A DNA stretch of 64,000 nucleotides from Blattamonas nauphoetae (Eukaryota; Preaxostyla; Oxymonadida), in contig JARBJD010000302.1 of NCBI GenBank assembly GCA_033064195.1, forward strand, positions 1 through 64,000, given 5' to 3'. The notes beneath the pieces are model-generated. The model ran no database searches, was not told the DNA's origin, and saw nothing but the letters and a program-made list of their open reading frames with translations. A program made the position numbers and the translations under genes. Positions 40,310 to 48,943 of the stretch are shown here, one piece after another (position 1 is the stretch's first letter; each line of letters opens with the position of its first letter).

Positions 40310-42090
40310 TCATCAAGCAGGAACTTGGGGGAAAAGTTTAGTTTTCATTGGTTCTGGTCGCTGGATGTCAACTTGTTTTGATATGGGTTGATCACTCATT
40401 TTGTTGACAAATGATCCACAAACGTGTTTTGTGTCAACGAAGAGGGAACTGGTGACAGGCAAAAGTGAAATGTGGTTATTAGAAGTGAGTAAAATGAAAA
40501 ACTACACTGTCCAGGCAACTGAAACTTGAAGTCAATTCGAGGGATCGTGGCTGTGTCTGCGCCTGTAATGGTCATTGAGGATGGGAGATAAACGACTATC
40601 ACAGTGAATCCAGAGATGTCGCCCCTCTAGTTCTTTGCTTTTCACACCGATCGTCATGGCGTGGACCTCGATCCGCATCCAGCTGTGTCTGTCTTTGTCT
40701 CATCAACATAAAGCTGACATTGAACCGTCAGACATTTGGGGATGCCATATTCCAGAGGGACGTAGGCAGAACGTCTGTAGCCGCAACTAAATCTCCCGTT
40801 GTCCGTCGTATCGTCTTTACAACCTGTGATGAGCATGGCCCGCGTGAGAGCTTCATTAGTCACCACCAGTGTTTCCTGAGAAGGTGAGAGTCTTCAGATT
40901 GTAGTTTCACGCATCCGAGCTCGCTCAATGAAGGATACAGTGATTGAGTAATACCATAGTGCAGTTCACACGAATTTGCGACGAAGTGTCTGAAATGTGT
41001 TGTCAAAGATGCTTGTTTGACAGTCATTTCCTTCAGAGCCTCTCTCCGACATAGCTACACTATCCCTGCAGCCACCTCTCTCGGACAGCTCTCAAACCGA
41101 CACGTGCAGTGAGAGGATGCTGTCCGACCTCCTTTTGAGTGTCCTGATCTGGCTGTCAGTTGAAGAGGAGTATACCCGTCTTTGCTGACTCATGTTTCAG
41201 CTGAATAACATCCATATTAATGAATCAGCAATCAACATGGACACTTGACGGCATCCTAAGGCGTGTCGAGATGCGGAGTAGAAACGACATGACGAAGAAA
41301 GAGGGGAGCCGAATGTGGGGCGGGCAATGACAGTTCGGTAGTGTATATCAGTCAGCATGAGCGACGTCTGATTCTTCGTCTGGCGTGTTGTTCGGAACGA
41401 GAAGGATCCTCTCTGAATCCCTCACAAGCTCAACTAGCATCCGAAGTGTCTTGATCGACCCGCCCAGAACGCGTCACTTGTTCAGCACGTTCTTATCCAA
41501 GCTGGCCCACACACTCTGCATCAACAGGCACACACTCGCACGGAGCTGGCACACATCTTCAGAGCGGCGTGTTTGCTTCTCCAGCTGCGTCTGAAGTGTT
41601 CGCAATCAGCTGCAGCAGCTCCATTATGCGGATCACGACTTGCGCCATCTTTCAGTTCTTTCGCACTGCAATCAGTTCCTTCAATCCTCTGTGCGTGTTC
41701 GTCTCGAGCACACCCGCATCGATCTCTGTGGCTGCTTCGCACGTTTCAGACTCTTGCGCTTCTTATGTCCCTCGCACAACAATATAAGATGGATGCTGTC
41801 GAAGATGACGACCAATCCGTCGCAGAACTTGGTGATGGTGAAGATGGAAGGATACGGAAATACTTGCAGCTTGTGTGATTTGTCTAGGCAGAGCATCGCA
41901 TTTCCACAGTACGGGGCGAGGGAATTGATGATGAACTACCGAAGGAGAGACCCCACATCGGATCCCGTCTTCTGTCTTTTTTTCTTCTGATCTGTCGAGC
42001 TCTGCTGCTTTTGTGGACGAGGAATCATGTTTGGTGCATTTGCCGATCCTCTGGCCAGGGACTGCTGTTGGAGGAGAGACTTCCCAGGCA
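40310..42090. other. element G interior, no confident gene
   Basis: Several short coding-like stretches exist, e.g. minus-strand VTNEALTRAMLITGCKDD with SAYVPLEYGIPKC (40654-40866, preceded by a TTCTCAG splice-acceptor-like site) and a helical minus-strand run QVVIRIMELLQLIANTSDAA near 41640. I could not place them in a family, and no long frame is sustained. Confidence 0.35.
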
Positions 42091-44511
42091 TCATCCCCGA
42101 ATGAGGCGAGACACCTTCAACCATTCCGTACTGCCCGCTCTGTGAAGGAGGAGGCCTTGAAGGTCGGTCTGTTGTTGGCTGTGGTGGCTGTGTCCGTGGC
42201 TTGACGACATCTGGCTGCGTCCCATCTGCGGGAAGGACTGCCGGTTGGGGTTGGCAGAGAGTCTGATTGCGTCGAGCTGGGGTTGGTCGAGTGGAGGCTG
42301 TTGTGGGGCGCCTCGCTCTCGTTTGGAGTGTGTGTTGTCCAGCTGGATGTACTGTGATTCATGCTGAGGGATGGGCGGGATGTCCTCGATGGTCTGGGAT
42401 GTCTTTGCTTTCTTCATCGAATACGTCGGCACGTTCCTCGCCGACGGACAGAACATCTTTTTCGTGACGTCCAGTCCGCCCCCTCCAACACCTACAGAAC
42501 AGGCTCCGACTACATCGCTCGCATCCGGCCTACGTGCGCGCTGTGGTCGGTGGGAGGTGTGCTCGACGTGGAGCCGATGGGCGAGACTGGCGGCTGGGTC
42601 TTCTCGGGCACTTCGGGCGTCCACAGCTCGTCGGAGGAGCCGTGATGGGTTTTGGAGGTGTGGTGGGGAAAAGTGTGGAGGAGTGAGTGCAGCTTTGATT
42701 TGTGGTAGACACAGCGATGAGATGAAAAGAAATGCAGGATCGAATCAAAACTGACGTTGGTGTGCTGACACGAGAAATGAGGAGCCGAACGACTTTTGAA
42801 CAGTCCATCCATGCCATCGTCCGAAGAGAAGAGGCCAGAATCCTCAGACGACGTGCGCGGGACGTTCGGAAGGGACTCCGACTGCTCGAGCTGTCTGTTC
42901 GGGTTGAGAAGGAAGAGTGCGCGCTGTGAGTAAGTTGGCTGCATAAAGGCCGAACCGATCCGCGACGGGTGCGGAACGACGTCGGCTCGTTTGACGTATT
43001 CCGTTGATGGTCGCTTCCGTAGAGTGGCGAGTCTGTCGTGGAGTTTGCTGGTGTGGCTGAGAATGTCGAAGAAATGTCGCCAGACGAACCGTTGTGGATC
43101 TTCTCTCCGGTTTCTTGGCTGGCGGTGAGCTGTTGGGAGGTGAACGAGGCGTGCGCGAGGTTGGACGAGGCTTCGATGCGCTTGTTTGCGGAGGGGGGAG
43201 GCGGTGAGAGAGGCTCCGGTGTTTGGAGTGTGTTGCTGTCCATTGTGTGTTTCGAGTGGAGTCTGTTTGTTGATTCAAATCCTTTCTCTTTCCTCTCCAC
43301 GTGTGTTGTGCTTCTGCTCAGCGTGTTGTGCGACTCGTTGCGTGGGGAGAGCTTCTGCCCTCCTTCCATGATCCCCTCCGTCTGCGCGATCAAACCCATC
43401 GAATGCAGACTCCCAGTGTCGGTTAAGAAAGACGAAAGCGTGATTTCCGAATCTGCTCTGCTCATGGTCAGTGTTGTGATCGAACAATTTGTGGGAAAGA
43501 GAGCGAGTGTCGGTTGTGGTGTGGATGGATTGCCTGAAACCAACGAGAACGACGTAAAAGTTGATCACTGCGAGAGAGATTCGGTCGTCTCGTTGAGATT
43601 GTTCAAAGAAAGATATTTGTCGGTGTCTGGGTGGTGGGTGTTGGTGCGTGTGGAGTGGACGAGGTTCATGAAGGGGTTTGTGGCGAGTGGGGAGAAGGTG
43701 GGGGTTGGGGTGGGTGTGCCGGAGTTTGCGGTGAAGTTGTGTTGGAGAAGGGGAGACAGCTGCTCTGTGGGGCTTCCTTTCGACATGTTGAACAGAAGAG
43801 GTGAGCAATTGTTGTGGAGCTGGGAAGGAATTTGTTGAGGGGCTGTTTGTGTCGGATAATCCATTCTGAACTGCAAGGGCGAGGAATTGGAATGTTTGTG
43901 GATGCGAACTGAAGGGGGAACGTGAGATTGGACGGGTGATACTGTTTCTACGGTCTGCGGTGGTACTTGCTGATTCTACTGAGCTTTCTTCTTTTCATGT
44001 CGCTCTTTGTCAAATGGTTTGATTTCCGGTTGCGTGAATCGTGAAGAACGCGATGTTTTGTGCTCGTCGGACGGTTTTTTCGCAGACTTGATTTCCTGTT
44101 GTTCTTTGTTCTGTTTACTTCGAGTGCGTTGTTCATCTCGTTGTTTTTTTGTCAGATTGTTTGTTTGTTCCTGATTCAGCTCCTTTTCCTTCTGAGCATC
44201 TCGTTCCCAAGCGAAGAAGTCGATGGGTGGGTTTCCTGTTGTATGGCGTGACTTCAGATCGTTTCATGGAAGCTTACCAATTAAGAACTCATATAAGCAA
44301 TACAACACCGATCAAAGATCGTCAACTCGAACGAGATCCTTAAAGTGATGCGCTCGGAGCGAGGCATTTCTTACTGTTCCTCTGAAACCGACATGACTGC
44401 GTTTGGGGTATTCTTCGCCGTTTCCTGTGTGTGTTCTTTTCGCAAGACCGAAATCAATAAGATTAATCCTGTTCAGATCATGAGAACCTCGGCCAATGAT
44501 AAAGTTACTCT
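42091..44511 (-). pseudogene. casein kinase 1-like gene with long Ser/Pro-rich tail, decayed
   Basis: From 44511 leftward: SNFIIGRGSHDLNRINLIDF, GLAKRTHTGNGEEYPKRSHV, GFRGTVRNASLRAHHFKDLV, RVDDL-(TGA)-SVLYCLYEFLIGKLP-(TGA)-NDL. This is the C-lobe of a CK1/TTBK-type kinase with DFG and the GT-x-R-x-AS motif. Both TGA codons sit where the family has Trp. A basic tail follows (NKEQQEIKSAKKPSDEHKTS), then a TAG in Gln-rich context, then a long Ser/Thr/Pro/Gln-rich region spread over several frames to 42091. The N-lobe is absent: a splice-acceptor-like TTTGCTTTTATCAG precedes the first visible codons. I read it as a captured, decaying host gene. Confidence 0.55.
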
Positions 44512-44885
44512 GATAAAAGCAAAGGGAGGGTGACGAAAGATCGAGTCACACTGGTAAGATGTTACTGGCACAATAGGAGTACAATCACGGATATTGGAGT
44601 GAAGGAGCTTGCGCGACTACAGATGATCAGTGAGATCTGCTTGGAGTGTTCAGTTGAGAAAATGAACGATGATTTTTGACGTGGAAGGGTGATTATGACC
44701 TTAATGATGAATGGAAGTCAATTAAGAGAATAGAAACAATGACGAAGAAGGAAAATATGAAATTTTGAAGATATTGGGAGCCAATATATGACTCGGTCAT
44801 TGAATAAACGAAATGATCAGAAGACGATTCACAGGTCGGGCATACCTCGACATTCAAATGTGTTCGCTCTTATATGAGTGAAAGT
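44512..44885. other. element G interior, nothing recognised
   Basis: No sustained frame on either strand; would have been the site of the upstream kinase exon(s), but no kinase N-lobe motif is visible. Confidence 0.4.
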
Positions 44886-45080
44886 TCATTGTCTCAATTC
44901 TTTCAGTTCATTCCGTGAGCCAAAATGGACGATATTGTCGGGTTCTGGACGATTGAGGGAGAGTGTCCTGATTGACAGCGGATTGAGGTGATAATCTGTG
45001 AAAGGAATCAACTGATGAGAACAACACACAGGAACAGTCATGGATAAGAGGATGAAAAAGAAAAAGAGAGTGTCTTTCAT
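44886..45080 (-). CDS. possible secreted peptide or first exon, 64 aa
   Basis: Starts MKDTLFFFFILLSMTVPVCC, a good signal peptide, then SHQLIPFTDYHLNPLSIRTL and a polar end. The length is short; the N-terminus resembles those of the beta-helix surface proteins, so it may be the first piece of a lost larger gene. Located near the right end of element G. Confidence 0.35.
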   Translation of the reverse strand: MKDTLFFFFILLSMTVPVCCSHQLIPFTDYHLNPLSIRTLSLNRPEPDNIVHFGSRNELKELRQ

Positions 45081-45240
45081 GATTGTGTGATTTTTGAGTT
45101 GGATTGTGGGTTCGATCTAGGATGTCTGGTGGATACGCATTTTCAGTCTTTTTCCCCCAAAAAAAGTCTTGGATAGAGTGAAATAGATTGATTGAACGAA
45201 AAAAATGGAGGAGTCGAGTCTCGAAAAATGGACCCCATTT

Positions 45241-45262
45241 AATACAAATTAAAAAATTCAAA
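45241..45262 (-). promoter_or_regulatory. orphaned Polinton promoter-like motif
   Basis: Minus-strand GAATTTTTTAATTTGTATTAA. In element A the same string drives the NC/EY gene start at 3324. Here element G separates it from its gene at 40246. Confidence 0.55.
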
Positions 45263-45284
45263 AATAAAAAAATAACAACGAGTT

Positions 45285-45776
45285 TTATTTCTGTTGATCT
45301 TTTTGAAGTATCCAATTTGGTACTTTTCTTTTCACGTACTTCATCCAGATTTCGGCACAGATTGGTCGATAATATTCGAACGATTCTGGTTTCATCTTCA
45401 AGAAACTTTGAGGTTTTGCTCTCAACATGTTCATCACCATTTGACTGATCTGTTCTTTCGATAGTCTGACGTATAACTCCTCCGATGCACAGGAAAGTTT
45501 TCTGACGTTCGCTATTTGACAGATCAGTTGAGGTTGGTTTCGTCGCCATTTCTTTGCATCATAGTTCATCCAAGTTGGGTTATCGATGTCAACAACTTTT
45601 TGGAATAATTGTTTTAAAGTTTTGAAATTGACAATCAGTTCTGGCTTCCACAATCCTAATTTCATGAGAAATAAATGATTCTGACTCAGGAAATTCATCA
45701 TATCACTGTCCTTTCGATTGGGATTAGTGTATTCTAAAATTTGCTCAAGTTCTTCGATGAGTTCTAGCTGTGCCAT
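45285..45776 (-). CDS. Polinton end gene, 163 aa
   Basis: Starts MAQLELIEELEQILEYTNPN; helical and soluble, with W/P-containing motifs (FLMKLGLWKPELIVNFKTLK, PESFEYYRPICAEIWMKYVK). No family recognised. The motif TTTTTTATTTTGTACTAA (45777-45797) abuts the ATG, and the frame is fully open, which supports a real gene. It is the outermost gene at the right end of element B. Confidence 0.6.
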   Translation of the reverse strand: MAQLELIEELEQILEYTNPNRKDSDMMNFLSQNHLFLMKLGLWKPELIVNFKTLKQLFQKVVDIDNPTWMNYDAKKWRRNQPQLICQIANVRKLSCASEELYVRLSKEQISQMVMNMLRAKPQSFLKMKPESFEYYRPICAEIWMKYVKRKVPNWILQKDQQK

Positions 45777-45799
45777 TTAGTACAAAATAAAAAATTCGA

Positions 45800-46180
45800 A
45801 AAATAAAAAATCTCCTTTGTTTTTTCAAAAGTGAAATTTCTTGATAACTACTGATCCGATTTCAATAATTCTTGCGGCAATCGAAAGAGCGTGTCTGATA
45901 TGACCTTAGATGAGAGTTTGATCAAGATCTGAGAACATCGATTTTTCTTCATTTTTCCATGTCACCAAAAAAAAATGACATATGGCAAAAATCAATATTG
46001 TTCAAAAATTTTTGGAAAATCGTTTTTATATCATGTTTGACATCCATTCTGTGAAATTTGAGGTTGATTTGACGAACAACTACTGTTTTCAAAACTTGAT
46101 TTTGAAGTGTCCCGTATCTTATTAAAAATCGTCATTAAAACCCTCTACACAGATATATAGCCGGGGTAAATCCTCGGAAA
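45800..46180. other. right subterminal DNA of Polinton B, no gene
   Basis: A/T-rich, no sustained frame. Lies between the outermost gene and a tRNA-like patch. Confidence 0.5.
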
Positions 46181-46187
46181 ATTAGGG

Positions 46188-46261
46188 ACGAGTAGTCGAG
46201 TGGTAAGTGCACGTACCACTAGGCTAGGAGTCCCAGGTTCGAACCCCGGAGGAAGCAATAA
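46188..46261 (+). tRNA. tRNA-like sequence, probably a pseudogene or SINE-type piece
   Basis: GAGTAGTCGAGTGGTAAGTG resembles the A box/D arm, and GGTTCGAACCCC is a perfect B box; spacing fits a tRNA body. The acceptor ends do not pair and the D stem is poor, so I do not assign an anticodon or call it functional. Confidence 0.3.
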
Positions 46262-46298
46262 TTTGTCCGACGTCGGAATGCAAAAAATGAGATAAATG

Positions 46299-46378
46299 TC
46301 AGAAACAGGGATCGCAACCCTGGGCCTTAGGGACTTGCCAACACACCAGGCAATAAAAACCACCAGCTTCCTCCCTCC
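46299..46378 (-). other. second tRNA-like patch, opposite strand
   Basis: On the minus strand a perfect T-arm-like hairpin CAGGG-TTGCGAT-CCCTG occurs, with a short hairpin upstream; the block lies inverted to the first tRNA-like patch. Weak evidence; could be a relic of an inverted SINE-like insertion. Confidence 0.2.
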
Positions 46379-46499
46379 CTAAGGTTTTGCACTTTTTTTG
46401 CCTATATGCAAAATCGAGTCCTCTATCGATTGCGAGTGGTTTCGAGTCCCGATCTCTGCTCGTTGTCGAGATACGAGTGTTTTCTCAAAAGAGGTTCAC

Positions 46500-46918
46500 T
46501 TTTTTTTCGAACTTTTTTGAACAAAGAATAACTCAGATCTCGACGAATACTCAACCGATCTTCATCTGGTTTCATTTGATCGATGAGTCACATCGTCCTC
46601 GAGATTTTAGTTTTTGTTTCACGAATTTTCTCAACCAGGTTCCCAAATAAGCGCCAAATTAGTCATATGGAAAAAATCAAAAAGTCGAAAAAGTGACTAA
46701 ATATTCGAAATAAAGCAAAAATGTACTTCAAAATGGACGTTTTTCAAGAGGTTAAAATATTGGATATATTTTTGGAATTTAGGCCAAATATTGATGTCAT
46801 CAAAATGTCATAAATTCCTTTTAATACAAGATTCAAAAATGGTCAATCGGAATTGATTTTCAACTTTGGTTTTCAACGATTTTTTCAATCGGGTTCTCTA
46901 TTCGTTCTCTATACTACT
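46500..46918 (-). repeat. right terminal inverted repeat of Polinton B
   Basis: Inverse partner of 14504-14900 (see shared blocks there), ending CTATACTACT at 46918 and followed by the target duplication CTTCCT at 46919-46924. Confidence 0.75.
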
Positions 46919-46924
46919 CTTCCT

Positions 46925-48605
46925 TCAGAAGGGCGTTGTGTTACCTCAGAATCTTGTGGCGATGTCAGAGGTCGGAAAGTGGGGCAATATTGATGTGGGT
47001 GGAGAGGTCAAAGCGGTGTGTTTGGGAGAAATTGTTGGGAGTTGGAAACAGCATTTTGATAAACCTGGTGCAAATAAAGCGGAGTGGGTGGCGTGTGCTT
47101 CCGTCGGGAAGTGGAGAAGTTGAGCTGTTCAGCATCACCTAAACAGTCCATATTTCCTGGCACCGGAAACGATGGATGCATAAAACAACATAAGGAGTGT
47201 CAAAAACTTGCCAGACACAATCAGACGACATTTTGACACCATTCAGATCAGCTTTGTTTTCTGCCTTTGGTTTTGCTAGCGACGGAGTAGATCATCCCGA
47301 TTTGGCCGGCGATCCCTTTCGAAGGCGATGGATGCTTCAAACTGGAGGAGTGTGAGGTAAGCATGTGCAGCTGGTGGAGTGGAATGGATGATGATCCTGG
47401 CAAAGTCAAAACTTCGTAGCGAGAGCTTCTGATGACTCGTCGGTTGCTGCAAACTTCCCTCTCCATTTCGAGGATCCAAAGGTCGTGCTGTGAGCGAAGA
47501 GAAAGAGAGAAAGTGAATAAAAGACGAAGAGATAACAATGTGGGGAGAAGAGGAAGAAACAAGAGATGTCCGAAATAGCAAACTGTGCAGAGCTTTTTCA
47601 TGCTCTATCACTCTTCCTTCACTGGAACCTCTTCTGTCATAGTTGTTCCTATCACATTCACAGCTTCCAACATTTTCTCTTCTTCTCTTAGATTCCTGTT
47701 CGAGAGATTTGGATGGTTAACGGGAAGATCATCTGTGGACAGTATCAGAGAAGTGTCGAAAAGGGAGATGGAATGAAATTCATGAGGTAGGAAGATGTAA
47801 AAGTGAATGGAATTCATGGAAATCAAAAAGAAGACAATCACGAGTCATAGGAAGAAAAGGATGGATTCAAACCGGTTCATTGGATGGTTCACAAGAATAT
47901 CCATGGGAGAAATGAAAATTCCGCGGATGAGAGAGAATCAAAACGAAACAGTTTGAGAGTGATTTCGAAGCGCCTATTTAGGCGAAGTGATCCCACCCAA
48001 AAAGTGGTCCCGTGAGGTCAAATGTACTCACCTTTGCCTAAAATGGTCGGACCAATCAGAACCCTGGTGATCTCTCTCTCGCTGAGTTTCTCCTGAAGTT
48101 GGTCGTTCTGTTTCTGGAGATTGGAGAATGCAATCTCTTTTTCTTCGATCGACTCAAATTGTTCTTTTGGAACAAGAACAAAAGGTCCTTCTTCATGATC
48201 TTCAAGAGAAACACAACATACTTTTACTTGACGCTTGATGGATGGAGCGAGAGAGGGAGATTGGGAGAGTTGGGAGAGAGAGGAGTGGAGGAGTCGCTTG
48301 TTTGGGATTGGAGTGTGAGAATCGAAGTACTCGTCCAGGATCGTCATCATTCTTTGAAGGAGCTGCGAGAGGAGTTGATTGCTTTGTTCCGTAGGTGGTG
48401 GTTTGCGGTCGTCTTGTGAATGTTGTTGATGTTGTTGTGATGGGATGTGGGACGCGAGGAGAGTGGGAATGTGAAACCATTGGAACGAGTTTACTTTATT
48501 TCTTGGATGGACAGACGAGTCATTCAACAATTCCAACACAGACTCCATTGTCGGATGATTCTTCGGAATGGAGAAAAGATGAAGTAAAAAGATAGAGTGA
48601 CTCAT
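46925..48605 (-). pseudogene. 5' part of the host kinase-SPRY gene, cut by Polinton B
   Basis: From 48605 leftward: PTMESVLELLNDSSVHPRNK, a Ser/Gln-rich stretch, helices (LLSQLLQRMMTILDEYF), a coiled coil (AFSNLQKQNDQLQEKLSERE), then VLIGPTILGKG, the start of a kinase glycine loop, directly at a GTGAGT splice-donor-like site (48032-48037). More kinase-like text follows near 47300-47460 (RIIIHSTPPAAHAYLTLLQF). At the Polinton border the sequence ALLKEG continues across CTTCCT into EKVRDLLKKTG of 13050-14503 in one frame. Stops between blocks mean introns, decay or both. The exon structure is not resolved. Confidence 0.5.
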
Positions 48606-48913
48606 AAAAGGAGAAAATCAAGACACAAACAAATTCATCTTTTACGTCGATCTTCGATATGTTCTAAAGATTTCATGGATACAAGAGATTGAGAGAGAGG
48701 AAAAAATGAATTGTAATGATGTGAAGATGTATCATACGTGATGAGGTTCTGGGAGCATATCTGATGAACGTGATCCAACCACAACAATTAATAGATATCC
48801 GCTTCTCAAATCATGTGTCATTTCAAGTATCGAAAATGATTGCAATATGGTGTAAACTGTAGGAGGACATATTTGAAAGAAGAAGAAAGGAGAATTGACA
48901 CGTTCGGTGATCT
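48606..48913. other. intergenic, upstream of beta-helix gene 2
   Basis: No gene seen. The last ~30 bases are shared with the upstream region of gene 3. Confidence 0.5.
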
Positions 48914-48933
48914 GATCAAGCCATAGTTTGATC
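48914..48933 (+). promoter_or_regulatory. short palindrome before gene 2
   Basis: GATCAA-GCCATAGT-TTGATC, 10 bases before ATG 48944. The same 30-base block precedes gene 3, so it may be promoter/leader or simply part of the duplicated unit. Confidence 0.3.
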
Positions 48934-48943
48934 TCACAAGAAA

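Larger units (their letters stand above)
40249..45235. mobile_element. element G, 5-bp-duplication transposon carrying host gene
   Basis: Left end GGGTGTTTTTTTTCGAGACT then CGACTCCTCC; right end, complemented, GGGTCCATTTTTCGAGACTC then GACTCCTCC. CATTT flanks both sides (40244-40248, 45236-45240). Removing G and one CATTT restores the CATTTAATACAAATTAAAA promoter context found in element A at 3322. The superfamily is uncertain: a 5-bp duplication with GGG ends does not fit one family clearly. No transposase was recognised in 4,987 bp. The cargo includes a decayed CK1-like kinase and a possible secreted peptide. The interior is visibly richer in G/C than the Polinton. Confidence 0.7.
14504..46918. 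mobile_element. Polinton/Maverick element B, full length with nested insertions
   Basis: The termini AGTAGTATAG (14504) and CTATACTACT (46918) begin an imperfect inverted repeat of about 400 bp, and CTTCCT lies directly outside each end (14498-14503 and 46919-46924). A 5'-AG/CT-3' terminus with a 6-bp duplication is the Polinton hallmark. Inside, from left: subterminal repeat, tandem array, element D with hAT, fibre gene, 136-aa gene, two capsid-like genes, small basic/hydrophobic genes, packaging ATPase, integrase, PolB, small genes, element G, a further small gene, and terminal DNA. The length is 32.4 kb, about 20 kb without D and G. Most genes are open; it looks nearly whole apart from the two nested insertions and about two or three breaks. 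Several rounds of later insertion indicate it is not recent. Confidence 0.85.

Noticed and set aside
43038-43838. 266-aa plus-strand open frame
   Set aside because: It is antisense to the Ser/Thr/Pro-rich minus-strand coding that continues the CK1-like gene; it has no domain.
46145-46363. 72-aa minus-strand frame containing PPGFEPGT
   Set aside because: This is the well-known false frame produced by the complement of a tRNA B box.
14504-46918. Adenain-like maturation protease in the Polinton
   Set aside because: I looked for a His...Asp/Glu...Cys protease frame among the small genes and found none I can support; the OTU-like segment in the PolB region is the only cysteine-protease-like feature.
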